Source of the DNA: Staphylococcus lutrae
Lineage (GTDB): Bacteria; Bacillota; Bacilli; Staphylococcales; Staphylococcaceae
DNA: 64,000 nt
Reading direction: 5' to 3'
Assembly: GCF_002101335.1 (NCBI RefSeq)
Contig: NZ_CP020773.1
Span: 1,674,001 to 1,738,000 of the forward strand
Each line of letters begins with the position of its first letter. The stretch's first letter is position 1. The translations under genes were made by a program, and so were the position numbers. The notes under the pieces were generated by a model. That model was not told where the DNA came from. It searched no databases and saw nothing but the letters and a program-made list of their open reading frames with translations. Of the stretch, positions 9,379 through 18,098 are shown piece by piece.

Positions 9379-9996
9379 ATGATTAGGAAGAAAAAGGATA
9401 AGTTCATGGAGCGTCTAGAGGATATGATTTTCAATTTAGACCGAGCTGCAATTGAATTCGGTAAAATGGATTTCACAACACATTTAGATTTGCGAGCTTA
9501 TGCTGACAACATTAAAACGTATGAATCACATGGTGATGAATTGATGCATCAAGTGATTACAGACCTCAATCAGACATTCATTACACCTATTGAGCGTGAG
9601 GATATTATGGCGTTATGTAATGCGATTGATGACGTTTTAGATGCGATGGAAGAAACATCTGGTATGTTTGAAATGTACTCAATAGAATATACAGATGAAT
9701 ACATGTTAGAGTTTGTAGATAATATTCAAAAAGCAATAGGTGAAATGAAATTAGCTATTGGATTATTGACAGAGAAAAAGCTTTCACATATGCGTGTGCA
9801 TTCAATCAATATTAAAGAATACGAAACAAATTGTGATGGAATTTTACGTCAATCAATCAAGCATATTTTTAACAGTGAAACCGATCCAGTCACTTTAATT
9901 AAAATTAAGGACATTTATGAAAGTTTAGAAAATGTCGCAGACCGCTGTCAAGCTGTTGCGAATAATTTTGAAACAATCATAATGAAAAATAGCTAA
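9379..9996 (+). CDS. DUF47 (PhoU-like) phosphate transport regulator
   Basis: 205 residues, all alpha-helical, of the DUF47/YkaA family, which resembles PhoU and is almost always encoded next to a Pit-type phosphate transporter. Acidic and helical motifs such as HGDELMHQVI and CNAIDDVLDAMEE are as expected for metal-binding PhoU-like bundles. GGAGG sits eight bases before this ATG, so the upstream in-frame ATG at 9364 is rejected. pitA follows after 14 bases in the same operon. It probably modulates PitA activity. Confidence 0.88.
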   Translation: MIRKKKDKFMERLEDMIFNLDRAAIEFGKMDFTTHLDLRAYADNIKTYESHGDELMHQVITDLNQTFITPIEREDIMALCNAIDDVLDAMEETSGMFEMYSIEYTDEYMLEFVDNIQKAIGEMKLAIGLLTEKKLSHMRVHSINIKEYETNCDGILRQSIKHIFNSETDPVTLIKIKDIYESLENVADRCQAVANNFETIIMKNS

Positions 9997-10010
9997 GGGA
10001 GTCCTCATTT

Positions 10011-11012
10011 ATGGAGTATTTGTTGCTTATTACGGTAGCTATCATTATCTTTTCGTTATTATTTGACTTTATTAATGGATTTCATGATACAGCAAATGCG
10101 GTAGCAACGGCGGTCTCAACACGTGCACTGTCGCCGAGGCAGGCCATTTTCCTCGCTGCGATTATGAACTTTATTGGTGCACTCACATTTACTGGTGTGG
10201 CGTCTACGATTACGAAGGAGATTGTTAACCCGTTTACATTGGATAATGGATTGATTGTTGTACTAGCGGCGATATTAGCGGCTATAGTATGGAATTTAGT
10301 GACATGGTTTTATGGCATACCTAGTTCGTCATCGCATGCATTGATTGGTGCCATTGCTGGGGCAGCTATTGCTTCTGCAGGTTCATTTAATGTCTTGCAT
10401 TACCAAGGTTTTACAAAAATCGTACTCGTATTGATTTTATCTCCGGTTATCGCTTTTGTCGTAGGTTTTATCATGTATACGATTGTTAAAACCGTATTCA
10501 AAAATGCCAATTTAACACGAACGAACCGAAACTTTCGCCTGTTTCAAATTTTTACTGCGTCATTACAGTCATTTTCTCATGGAACAAATGATGCTCAAAA
10601 ATCTATGGGGATTATTACGTTGGCGTTAATTGTTGCCAATGTGCAAAACAGTGTGGAACCGGCATTGTGGGTCAAAGTATCCTGTGCTGCTGCCATGGGT
10701 CTAGGTACTGCAGTTGGAGGATGGAAAATTATTAAAACGGTCGGTGGTAATATTATGAAAATACGTCCAGCCAATGGCGCATCTGCTGATTTGGCATCTG
10801 CGCTGACGATTTTTGTTGCATCATCATTACATTTTCCGCTATCCACAACACACGTGGTTTCATCTTCAATTTTAGGGGTGGGCTCATCAAACCGAATTAA
10901 AGGTGTGCATTGGAATACAGCGAAACGTATGATTGTGACTTGGGTGATTACTTTACCGATTTCAGGTGTGCTTGCCGGAGCGATTTACTTCATCCTGAAT
11001 TTGCTATTATAG
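10011..11012 (+). CDS. pitA: PitA-type low-affinity inorganic phosphate transporter
   Basis: 333 residues, PHO4/PiT family, about ten membrane helices in two inverted halves. The two family signatures are visible: DFINGFHDTANAVATAVSTRAL near residue 20 and SHGTNDAQKSMGIITLAL near residue 195. It imports phosphate, probably as a metal-phosphate complex coupled to protons. Second gene of the DUF47-pitA operon; the terminator at 11050-11085 follows. Confidence 0.93.
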   Translation: MEYLLLITVAIIIFSLLFDFINGFHDTANAVATAVSTRALSPRQAIFLAAIMNFIGALTFTGVASTITKEIVNPFTLDNGLIVVLAAILAAIVWNLVTWFYGIPSSSSHALIGAIAGAAIASAGSFNVLHYQGFTKIVLVLILSPVIAFVVGFIMYTIVKTVFKNANLTRTNRNFRLFQIFTASLQSFSHGTNDAQKSMGIITLALIVANVQNSVEPALWVKVSCAAAMGLGTAVGGWKIIKTVGGNIMKIRPANGASADLASALTIFVASSLHFPLSTTHVVSSSILGVGSSNRIKGVHWNTAKRMIVTWVITLPISGVLAGAIYFILNLLL

Positions 11013-11049
11013 TATAAGCTATGAATAGAATATGAGAGATTTGAGGAAC

Positions 11050-11085
11050 GAGATTAAGCGAAAGGGATTGCTTAGTCTCTTTTTT
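11050..11085 (+). terminator. Terminator after pitA
   Basis: Arms GAGATTAAGC and GCTTAGTCTC (one G-U pair) followed by TTTTTT. Confidence 0.8.
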
Positions 11086-11259
11086 GATATATTGCTATTT
11101 AAAGTGTGAAATATTGGAGGATGCATAGGGTGTAGTTATTCATAAAAATGAAGGTTCTATTTTTCGAGCGCACATCAGATTGATATGAGAAGCAAAAATG
11201 TCAAATAGACTTCGAGAACAGCTTATGCCATCTGACATCGGTGTCGTTTAATGATGTAT

Positions 11260-11310
11260 AAGCCATTGAGACGACTAGAGGAAATCCTCAGTCGTCTCAA
11301 TGGCTTAAAT
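11260..11310. terminator. Large perfect hairpin between pitA and the LysM-CHAP gene
   Basis: A stem of more than 20 base pairs (AAGCCATTGAGACGACT pairs with AGTCGTCTCAATGGCTT) lies immediately after the stop of the minus-strand hydrolase gene and has ATTTTT on the plus side. It probably serves as terminator for the minus-strand transcript and a back-stop for the plus strand. Confidence 0.7.
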
Positions 11311-11312
11311 TT

Positions 11313-12128
11313 TTAATGAATGTAGTTGTATGAAGAAGCGATAGATGCTGGAATGATACGGTAATCTACCACACCTGGAGGTGTATTGTAATTCATTTCT
11401 GAGATTAAAATACTACCATCAGGATTTACACGTTCAACATAAGCGACGTGACCTATAGGGCCATCATAGTTTTGCATAATCGATCCGACTGTCGGATGAT
11501 GATCAACAGTATAGCCATCTCCTGCTGCATTTGCTGCCCAGTGATCAGCATTCCACCAAAATGTACTAATCGGTTGGCCTGTTTCCGCACGTCGATTAAA
11601 GACATGCCATGTACATTGTCCCCAGTCGTATAAATTTTGGTGATTGAACGTCGGTGTATTTGAGTTTTGATTGGTTGAAGGCGTTGACCCTGTTCCACCT
11701 GTTGTTTGTGACGTCACACCGCCACCTCCGCCAGGGATTTGTAGAGATTGGTTAGGGTGAATCAGATAGCTTGTTAATCCATTTGCTTGCATGAGATTTT
11801 GTACGGACACACCGTATTGTGCGGCAATGATATTTAAAGATTCGCCCGCTTGCACTGTATGGACCCCGTTTTGTGCTTGTGATGATGAGTGCGTAGCTTG
11901 AGCGCCACCGCCACCCCCAATAGTAATCACTTGTCCTGGAAAAATCATGTTATTCGACAATTGGTTCGATTGCTTAATGCTATCGATAGAAACGCCGTAT
12001 TGTTGCGCAATAGACCAAAGAGATTCCCCTGCTTGAACGGTATGTTGTGTTGAAGCTTCGGCGTCTTGATGCGTAAGTAATGCGACTGCCCCAGATGTCA
12101 TTGAAATTGCAAATGCGAATTTTTTCAA
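11313..12128 (-). CDS. Secreted LysM-LysM-CHAP peptidoglycan hydrolase
   Basis: 271 residues. A signal peptide (1-25, cleavage after DAEA-like residues) leads to LysM repeat 1 (about 28-72), LysM repeat 2 (about 90-133), a Ser/Thr/Asn linker, then a CHAP domain (about 165-271). The CHAP Cys is in WGQCTWHVF and the His in IGHVAYVE, followed by SEMNY. It would bind wall glycan and act as amidase or endopeptidase, as Sle1/SsaA-type enzymes do, but it has two LysM units rather than Sle1's three. A WalR-type box lies about 115 bases upstream. GGAGGCAATAC precedes the ATG on the minus strand. Confidence 0.92.
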   Translation of the reverse strand: MKKFAFAISMTSGAVALLTHQDAEASTQHTVQAGESLWSIAQQYGVSIDSIKQSNQLSNNMIFPGQVITIGGGGGAQATHSSSQAQNGVHTVQAGESLNIIAAQYGVSVQNLMQANGLTSYLIHPNQSLQIPGGGGGVTSQTTGGTGSTPSTNQNSNTPTFNHQNLYDWGQCTWHVFNRRAETGQPISTFWWNADHWAANAAGDGYTVDHHPTVGSIMQNYDGPIGHVAYVERVNPDGSILISEMNYNTPPGVVDYRIIPASIASSYNYIH

Positions 12129-12243
12129 AGTATTGCCTCCTTAGTTACACGTCATGTCATATGTGTTGAGCAATGGTTGATTTGTGTAAGTTGATTATCA
12201 ATTCAATACCCATGATAACAAATATTATGCATTGAAAGGGCGT

Positions 12244-12260
12244 TGTTACGAATCTGTAAT
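12244..12260 (+). promoter_or_regulatory. WalR box upstream of the LysM-CHAP hydrolase
   Basis: TGTTAC-GAATC-TGTAAT matches TGTWAH-N5-TGTWAH exactly. It lies 116 bases upstream of the hydrolase start, and 200 bases before the divergent membrane gene. WalKR controls many CHAP and LysM autolysins in S. aureus, so the target is probably the hydrolase. Confidence 0.5.
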
Positions 12261-12462
12261 GTTGTGAAATATAGAGTTTTGTTATATATTTGTTGATGAA
12301 TGTTGCCACTATCCTTTTTTAGGAACATTTGAAATTTTAAACTTTTTATATAATTAAACTTTTTGTAACATAAAATAGATGTATAGAAATAAAGCCCTTT
12401 TTTTAATAAGGTACGCTTTTTTAACGGTGGCATGTGTTTATTCTTTCAAAGGAGTTGTGAAG

Positions 12463-13095
12463 ATGATGGCGACACACTTTTTCCATCAACATCCACAAGC
12501 AAAGTATGGAAAAGTATGGTTATATTTTACTTATTATTGGCTGATATTCGGTGTTTCAACTTATTTAGGACAATTTTTACCATCGTCATGGTATCAGCCA
12601 TTATCCCTAGGTTTGTTGATCCTTATCCTTGCTTCGATGGTCGTTCAGCGCGTTCGTTTTAGTGGTCCGATTATTTCTCACATTTATACGATTGTCGCGG
12701 GTTTACTCTCTTACCCGACTTTGATCTATACTTTGCAAGATTTAGGGGCACGTTTATTCTTTAATATGGTGTTACTCGCTGTTTTGGGGTTTGTGTTATT
12801 TGGTGTTCTCGGCTATTTTTGGATTAAGGACGCCTCAAGTATGGGGAAATATTTATTTGTCACTTTAATCGTATTAATTATTGCTAGCCTTCTTGGTTGG
12901 TGGATACACAATTCGTTTTATTACACTGTGATAGCCATTGTAGGACTATTACTGTTTTTACTTTACACGTTGTATGACTTCAATCGTATGAAGCGGGGAC
13001 AGTTTTCAGCGAGAGAAATGGGATTTAATCTGTTCTTAAATCTTTTCCGTGTGATTCGTTATGTGTTAGAATTAGCTCGTATGGTGAAACGATAA
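12463..13095 (+). CDS. Multi-pass membrane protein of unknown function
   Basis: 210 residues with about six predicted membrane segments and a positively charged C-terminus (LELARMVKR). I do not recognise a named family with certainty; the C-terminal half (LYTLYDFNRMKRG... FLNLFRVIR) vaguely recalls Bax-inhibitor-1-like proteins, which is only an impression. AAAGGAG eight bases upstream supports this ATG (another ATG follows directly). An in-frame ATG at 12379 lacks a ribosome site. Divergent from the wall hydrolase and followed directly by the TPP riboswitch. Confidence 0.75.
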   Translation: MMATHFFHQHPQAKYGKVWLYFTYYWLIFGVSTYLGQFLPSSWYQPLSLGLLILILASMVVQRVRFSGPIISHIYTIVAGLLSYPTLIYTLQDLGARLFFNMVLLAVLGFVLFGVLGYFWIKDASSMGKYLFVTLIVLIIASLLGWWIHNSFYYTVIAIVGLLLFLLYTLYDFNRMKRGQFSAREMGFNLFLNLFRVIRYVLELARMVKR

Positions 13096-13116
13096 AACAA
13101 TTCAATATTAGAAACA

Positions 13117-13212
13117 TTCCACTGGAAGTGCCATTTAAAATGGCTGAGATTGAAATAGACATTTCAAAATTCCTGAACCTGATCCAGTTCGTACTGGCGT
13201 AGGAAAGTGGCT
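13117..13212 (+). promoter_or_regulatory. TPP riboswitch (THI element)
   Basis: The conserved elements appear in order: GTGCC with GGCTGAGATTGAAA, then ACCTGATCCAGTTCGTACTG and GCGTAGGAAAG. The closing P1 stem is CCACT (13119-13123) with AGTGG (13206-13210). It stands before a terminator and the thiazole genes, so thiamine pyrophosphate should switch off their transcription. Confidence 0.95.
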
Positions 13213-13231
13213 GTATTCACGTCGGTTATGG

Positions 13232-13270
13232 CTACTTTTCTGTAAAAAATGAGAAAAGTAGTTTTTTATT
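13232..13270 (+). terminator. Riboswitch-controlled terminator before tenI
   Basis: Perfect arms CTACTTTTCT and AGAAAAGTAG followed by TTTTTTATTT, 20 bases after the TPP aptamer. This is the expression platform. Confidence 0.85.
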
Positions 13271-13295
13271 TGGGGAAGTAGAGGGGGCGAGCTTT

Positions 13296-13889
13296 TTGAT
13301 TATTGTAGTGACACCATATACGACGCTCAATCAATGGCATATTGATCGATTATGTGAAATTTCGTGTGAAATCTACGGTGTGATTTTACGAACGCCAATG
13401 ACACAGCAACAACTCGAAAAATGGACGGTGAAATTGTTGGCGAACGGATTTCCAAAGTCTAAAGTGATTGTTCATACGGATGTGCAGTTAGCACGAAAAT
13501 TAAACATTCCCAATGTTCATTTTAGAGAAGGGGATTGGCGAGCAGCACAACTAAAAAAAGAGGAAGGGAAGGACTTTCAAGTGAGTATGTCGACGCATTC
13601 AGTCAATCAAGTGCGTGAAGCACAAGCGCAACAATTAGACTTTGTTCTTTTCAGTCACCTTTTTACTACAGCGTCGAAGCCCGATTTGCCACCTCGCACG
13701 CCGAGTGAAATTGATGCAGTGTTGTCACTTGATTTTCCAGTGGTTGCGCTAGGAGGGATTACAGTAGAGACGGTGCAACAAGTGTCATCACGCTTTGCAG
13801 GTATTGCGTGTCTCAGTTGTGCGTTCTCTAGTGATAAGCAAGTGTTTAAACAAATGATCAAACAATGGTTTTTAAAGAAGGTGAATTAA
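13296..13889 (+). CDS. tenI: Thiazole tautomerase TenI (ThiE-like fold)
   Basis: 197 residues, TIM-barrel protein of the ThiE/TenI family. The segment FVLFSHLFTTASKPDLPPRTP and the phosphate-binding VVALGGITVETV match the family. The short length and the position next to thiS-thiG point to TenI, which aromatises the thiazole carboxylate made by ThiG, rather than to ThiE. The start is TTG, nine bases after GAGGGGG. First gene behind the TPP riboswitch; the stop abuts the thiS start. Confidence 0.85.
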   Translation: MIIVVTPYTTLNQWHIDRLCEISCEIYGVILRTPMTQQQLEKWTVKLLANGFPKSKVIVHTDVQLARKLNIPNVHFREGDWRAAQLKKEEGKDFQVSMSTHSVNQVREAQAQQLDFVLFSHLFTTASKPDLPPRTPSEIDAVLSLDFPVVALGGITVETVQQVSSRFAGIACLSCAFSSDKQVFKQMIKQWFLKKVN

Positions 13890-14090
13890 ATGAATGTTTT
13901 TGTAAATGGTGAGAAGCAAAATTTTGAAGAGGGGACAACCATTCAAGAGGTACTCAATCATTTTGGTATTGAGGCAAAACGGATGGCTGTTGAACGAAAT
14001 GCACAAGTCATCAAACGCTCGGAATGGGCAACAACAGAAGTGAGAGAAGCAGATCAATTAGAATTATTAGAATTTGTAGGAGGCGGATAG
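13890..14090 (+). CDS. thiS: ThiS sulfur carrier protein
   Basis: 66 residues with the ubiquitin-like ThiS fold and the C-terminal Gly-Gly needed for adenylation and thiocarboxylation (the sequence ends EFVGGG, with one extra Gly). It carries sulfur to ThiG after activation by ThiF. Directly adjacent to tenI and three bases before thiG. Confidence 0.93.
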   Translation: MNVFVNGEKQNFEEGTTIQEVLNHFGIEAKRMAVERNAQVIKRSEWATTEVREADQLELLEFVGGG

Positions 14091-14093
14091 AAG

Positions 14094-14861
14094 ATGTTCA
14101 AAATTGGTCATTTAACATTTAACTCAAGATTATTTTTAGGAACAGGAAAGTTTGAAGATGAAACGATTCAATCACAAGCGATAGCTGCATCAGAAACGGA
14201 AGTCTTGACGTTTGCTGTAAGACGGATGCGTTTATATGACGAAAATTTACCTAATCCATTGGCGAATGTAGATTTATCTCAATTTACAACATTTCCAAAT
14301 ACAGCGGGGGCTAAAACAGCAGAAGAGGCGGTACGGATTGCTGAATTAGCGAAAGAAGCAGGGGTATGCGACATGATTAAAGTAGAGGTTATTGGTGACG
14401 ATGATACATTGCTTCCAGACCCTCTAGAAACGTATCGCGCATGTGAAATTTTACTAGAAAAAGGTTATATCGTTTGTCCATACATTTCTGATGACGTGGT
14501 ATTAGCGCAACGTTTAGAAGCGCTAGGTGTACATGCTGTGATGCCCCTTGCATCTCCAATTGGTACGGGTCGAGGCATTAGCAACCCATTGAATTTACGT
14601 TATATCATTGAAAAAAGTAACGTGCCTGTCATTGTTGATGCAGGAATAGGCTCAGCTAAGGACTGTGCGGAAGCGATGGAACTCGGTGCGGATGCCATCC
14701 TTTTGAATTCAGCGGTGTCTCGAGCTCAAGACCCAGTGAAAATGGCTGAGGCGATGAAAAAAGGAATTGAAGCGGGTCGTCTGAGTTATGAAGCGGGTCG
14801 TATTCCTATTCGTTATAATGCGGTACAATCAAGCCCTTCAGAGGGATTAGGATTCTTATAA
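14094..14861 (+). CDS. thiG: Thiazole synthase ThiG
   Basis: 255 residues, TIM barrel. Lys96 in [11 protein letters not shown] is the residue that forms the Schiff base with deoxyxylulose 5-phosphate; [13 protein letters not shown] and the phosphate site [15 protein letters not shown] are intact. It condenses DXP, dehydroglycine and ThiS thiocarboxylate to the thiazole of thiamine. Dehydroglycine normally comes from ThiO or ThiH, neither of which is in this operon. Confidence 0.95.
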   Translation: MFKIGHLTFNSRLFLGTGKFEDETIQSQAIAASETEVLTFAVRRMRLYDENLPNPLANVDLSQFTTFPNTAGAKTAEEAVRIAELAKEAGVCDMIKVEVIGDDDTLLPDPLETYRACEILLEKGYIVCPYISDDVVLAQRLEALGVHAVMPLASPIGTGRGISNPLNLRYIIEKSNVPVIVDAGIGSAKDCAEAMELGADAILLNSAVSRAQDPVKMAEAMKKGIEAGRLSYEAGRIPIRYNAVQSSPSEGLGFL

Positions 14862-15865
14862 TGGAACGTTATGATAGACAAATACGCTTTCAACATTTTG
14901 GCCAATCCAGTCAACAACAGTTGAAACAAATGCATATTTTAATTATGGGGGTGGGTGCTTTAGGAAGTGGTATCGCTGAACAATTGGTCAGAAGTGGCAT
15001 AGGTCGACTGACTATTGTGGATAAAGATGTCGTCACTTATTCTAATTTGCATCGCCAGAGTGGTTATCTTGAAGAAGATGCAGCAGCACTGATTCCTAAA
15101 GTATTTGCACTGAAGAAGCGGCTTGAAATGATGAATCGAGAAGTGGTCATTGAACCATTGTATGAAGAAGTGACCGCACGTAATATTATTGGGATGTTGG
15201 AACAGGTGCGTCCCGACATGGTACTCGACGGCTTAGATCGCTTTGAAACGCGCTATTTAGTCAATGAAGCGACACAAAAGTTAACTATTCCATATATCTA
15301 TGGTGCGGTTGTTGGCGGACAGTTGAGCGTGTTTCCAATCAGTACGCAAGGGCCTTGTCTTCATTGTGTAATGCCGGACGTTCCAGAAACAATGGAGAGT
15401 TGTGAACTCAATGGTGTATTGCCTCCTGCAGTTCACTTAGCAAGCAGTTTTGTTGTGGCAGAAGTGTTTTATTATTTAATGCACGGTGATTTTTCTTATC
15501 AAATGACGACGGGGGATATCTATCACGGGAAATTGAAAAAAACTGCCATTTCATCACTTAAAGAATTGGATTGTCCAGTTTGTGCACAACATCATTATCC
15601 CCGATTGGAAGATAAGCATTTAAAATCAACCCAGCTGTTATGTGGAGGCGTTTACCAGTTGCGCTTGTCTTCTAAACAATTTGACCTACCACTGCATCCA
15701 GAGGTACACGTTTTAATTCACAATGCCTTTGTCAAACGTCTACAATATAAAAATTATGATATGACGCTCTACCAAGATGGCCGAATACTCGTCTATGGTG
15801 CGGAAGACGAAGCCATTGCGCAATCTATTGTGCAGCAAGCGTTTGTAAGTGAAACGAATATTTAG
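14861..15865 (+). CDS. thiF: ThiF adenylyltransferase for ThiS
   Basis: 334 residues, E1-like fold. The nucleotide-binding loop is GVGALGSGIAEQL near residue 32, followed by the DKDVV strand and the Arg of SNLHRQ. Two zinc-ligand pairs (CLHC and CPVC) are present and a candidate Cys lies in MESCELNG. It adenylates the ThiS C-terminus. The start overlaps the thiG stop by one base (TAATG), so it is coupled. Last gene of the operon. MoeB is the main alternative, but context favours ThiF. Confidence 0.92.
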   Translation: MERYDRQIRFQHFGQSSQQQLKQMHILIMGVGALGSGIAEQLVRSGIGRLTIVDKDVVTYSNLHRQSGYLEEDAAALIPKVFALKKRLEMMNREVVIEPLYEEVTARNIIGMLEQVRPDMVLDGLDRFETRYLVNEATQKLTIPYIYGAVVGGQLSVFPISTQGPCLHCVMPDVPETMESCELNGVLPPAVHLASSFVVAEVFYYLMHGDFSYQMTTGDIYHGKLKKTAISSLKELDCPVCAQHHYPRLEDKHLKSTQLLCGGVYQLRLSSKQFDLPLHPEVHVLIHNAFVKRLQYKNYDMTLYQDGRILVYGAEDEAIAQSIVQQAFVSETNI

Positions 15866-15869
15866 TCAG

Positions 15870-15899
15870 TTGCCAGGGTCTGAATGTTCCATGTATAAT
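15870..15899 (+). promoter_or_regulatory. Sigma-A promoter of the YebC gene
   Basis: -35 TTGCCA (15870-15875), 18-base spacer, -10 TATAAT (15894-15899), 42 bases before the YebC start codon. Confidence 0.65.
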
Positions 15900-15940
15900 A
15901 AAGCGTACTCAAAAAAGTATTTGAAAGCGAGATGGAAGTC

Positions 15941-16657
15941 ATGGGACGTAAATGGAATAACATTAAAGAAAAGAAGGCGCAAAAAGATAAAAATACAAGT
16001 CGTATTTATGCGAAGTTTGGTAAAGAAATCTATGTCGCAGCGAAGTCGGGAGAACCTGACCCTGAATCAAACCAAGCATTAAAACTTGTTCTTGAACGCG
16101 CCAAAACTTATTCTGTACCCAACCATATCATTGAGAGAGCCATTGACAAAGCCAAGGGTGGTGGTGATGAAGATTTCAACGCACTGCGCTATGAAGGTTT
16201 TGGTCCAAGTGGTTCTATGGTCATTGTTGATGCATTGACAAATAATGTGAATCGTACAGCTTCTGATGTGAGAGCAGCTTTCGGTAAAAACGGCGGCAAC
16301 ATGGGTGTTTCTGGCTCGGTCGCATACATGTTTGATCATACGGCTACATTTGCATTCGAAGGTTTTGATGCGGAGACCGTTCTTGAGACGTTGATGGAGA
16401 ACGATGTCGATGTGCGTGATGTTACTGAAGAAGGTGACTTAACGATTGTTTATGCAGAACCCGATCAATTTGGCGCAGTACAACAAGTGTTAAAAACATT
16501 GGGCGTCGCTGAATTTGAAGTGGCTGAATTCGAAATGCTGCCACAAACAGAAGTGCAATTATCTGAAGCGGATCAAGAAATGTTCGAAAAATTAATCGAT
16601 GTTCTTGAAGATTTGGAAGATGTTCAACACGTTTTTCACAATGTAGAGCTTTCTTAA
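15941..16657 (+). CDS. YebC/TACO1-family translation/transcription factor
   Basis: 238 residues, full-length YebC/PmpR family. The N-terminus [20 protein letters not shown] is nearly identical to the S. aureus protein I recall, which decides the start over the in-frame ATG at 15932. Other family blocks are [19 protein letters not shown] and [16 protein letters not shown]. Members act as DNA-binding regulators or relieve ribosome stalling at proline stretches. It has its own promoter and lies between thiF and the cupin gene. Confidence 0.95.
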   Translation: MGRKWNNIKEKKAQKDKNTSRIYAKFGKEIYVAAKSGEPDPESNQALKLVLERAKTYSVPNHIIERAIDKAKGGGDEDFNALRYEGFGPSGSMVIVDALTNNVNRTASDVRAAFGKNGGNMGVSGSVAYMFDHTATFAFEGFDAETVLETLMENDVDVRDVTEEGDLTIVYAEPDQFGAVQQVLKTLGVAEFEVAEFEMLPQTEVQLSEADQEMFEKLIDVLEDLEDVQHVFHNVELS

Positions 16658-16677
16658 TGAATGGAGGCCTGAACCGA

Positions 16678-17154
16678 ATGAAAGCAGAAGATTGGGTGCA
16701 CCATCTAGGGTTAGTCCCTCATCCAGAAGGGGGCTACTATCGTCAAACGGCTTTAAGCCCGGATCAAACAGCGCAACGTCCGAACTATTCGAGTATTTAT
16801 TTTCTGTTAGAAGATCAAAATATTTCGCATTTTCATCGCATTGATGCGGATGAGATTTGGTATTATCATGTCGGTGCAACATTAACGATTCATATGATTT
16901 TTCCGGATCGTACATATCGTACTGTTCGATTAGGACCCAATGTTGATGAAGGGGATGTATTGCAATATGTGGTGTCTAAAGGGACAATTTTTGCCTCGTC
17001 AATCGAGTGTGAAAATGCATTTGCAGTAGTGGGATGTATGGTTCAACCCGCGTTTCAGTTTGAGCATTTTGAACTATTTAGTCAAGAGACACTGCTTGCA
17101 TGGTATCCTGAGCATGAAGCCATCATTCGAAAATATGCAAAGAAATCGGTTTAA
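16678..17154 (+). CDS. Cupin_5 (DUF985) family protein
   Basis: 158 residues, a single cupin of the DUF985 type, with LVPHPEGGYYRQT at the N-terminus and metal-site-like residues in FHRIDADEIWYYHVG. Function unknown; related proteins have been suggested to be sugar isomerase-like. GGAGG ten bases upstream favours this ATG over the one at 16657, which abuts the YebC stop. Probably co-transcribed with the YebC gene, 20 bases upstream. Confidence 0.85.
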   Translation: MKAEDWVHHLGLVPHPEGGYYRQTALSPDQTAQRPNYSSIYFLLEDQNISHFHRIDADEIWYYHVGATLTIHMIFPDRTYRTVRLGPNVDEGDVLQYVVSKGTIFASSIECENAFAVVGCMVQPAFQFEHFELFSQETLLAWYPEHEAIIRKYAKKSV

Positions 17155-17167
17155 ACGTATTCGCTAT

Positions 17168-17215
17168 AGACTGATAAGATGCTGAAGGGTCTTGTCAGTC
17201 TGTTTGCTTTTTGGC
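17168..17215 (+). terminator. Terminator after the cupin gene
   Basis: Arms AGACTGATAAGA and TCTTGTCAGTCT (one wobble pair), then GTTTGCTTTTT. Confidence 0.75.
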
Positions 17216-17370
17216 GGAAAACAAAATCGTGTAGGCGCGTGGTTAGCGCACGCTTTTAATGGGTTTGGTTTCGAGATAATACGATTGTTTGGAATGTGCA
17301 GTCATCCAGTTTTTACTAAAATATGACTTTGAACTTACTTTATTTTTATTTTATAACGTACATACCACAA

Positions 17371-17399
17371 GTGACATCCTACTTCGATTTATATATAAT
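17371..17399 (+). promoter_or_regulatory. Sigma-A promoter of the DUF402 gene
   Basis: -35 GTGACA (17371-17376), 17-base spacer, -10 TATAAT (17394-17399). Confidence 0.6.
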
Positions 17400-17422
17400 G
17401 GGAAAAAAGGGAGTTGGTGGCT

Positions 17423-17986
17423 GTGAAAGTGAAATATATTGACAAACGTCACTGGCGTCGCCTCTTAGACCATGATTATATCGAAGTTAAAGTAAATAAT
17501 AATAAATTTAAAGGCATTATAGGTTTAATTTCAATTAAAAAGGTGAGAGATCCTTTAGAGGTGACTGTAGTTAATCAACGAATGGTAGTGGCTGACGATG
17601 GATATCAGTGGCTACAGATTCTGCCAGAAAAAAAACGTTACAGTATGACTGTCATGTTCAATGATAAAGGACAACCGCTTCAATATTATTTTGATATTAA
17701 TTTAAAAAACATTACGCAAAAAGGGAAAGCACGAACGTTGGATTTATGTTTAGATGTGCTTGCTTTACCGAATGGACAATATGAACTCGTTGATGAGGAA
17801 GACTTGGCGCGTGCATTGAAATCTAAACAAATTACGCGTAAACAATATCATGAGGCGTATGTCATTGCACATCAATTGATGATTCAAATTGATGAAGATT
17901 TTGAAAGTATCGAAAAAAAAGCGATGTATTGTTATCATAAAATCAATCGCAAGTATCAAAAGAAAGACGAGTATAAACAGACATAG
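17423..17986 (+). CDS. DUF402-like protein
   Basis: 187 residues from GTG 17423; TTG 17414 and GTG 17417 are alternative in-frame starts, but GGGAG ends at 17413, which suits 17423 best. The central beta-rich region (QILPEKKRYSMTVMFNDKGQPLQYYFDI) with DLCLDVLALPNGQYELVDEEDL matches the DUF402 fold seen in nucleoside di/triphosphatases and FomD-like enzymes, with Asp and Glu residues for metal. The reaction here is unknown. It has its own promoter. Confidence 0.75.
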   Translation: MKVKYIDKRHWRRLLDHDYIEVKVNNNKFKGIIGLISIKKVRDPLEVTVVNQRMVVADDGYQWLQILPEKKRYSMTVMFNDKGQPLQYYFDINLKNITQKGKARTLDLCLDVLALPNGQYELVDEEDLARALKSKQITRKQYHEAYVIAHQLMIQIDEDFESIEKKAMYCYHKINRKYQKKDEYKQT

Positions 17987-18049
17987 ATATAAAGAGAGAC
18001 TTTTCACAGGTTAAACGAATGTGCTTCTATGTCGTGAAAAGATTTCTGC

Positions 18050-18082
18050 ACACTGGACGACAAGTTGTCTAGTGTTTCTTTT
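18050..18082 (+). terminator. Terminator between the DUF402 and LysR genes
   Basis: Arms ACACTGGAC and GTCTAGTGT (one wobble) followed by TTCTTTTATTTT. A second dyad just upstream (CTTTTCAC with GTGAAAAG, about 17999-18041) has no T tract. Confidence 0.65.
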
Positions 18083-18098
18083 ATTTTGAGGAGGCTGT

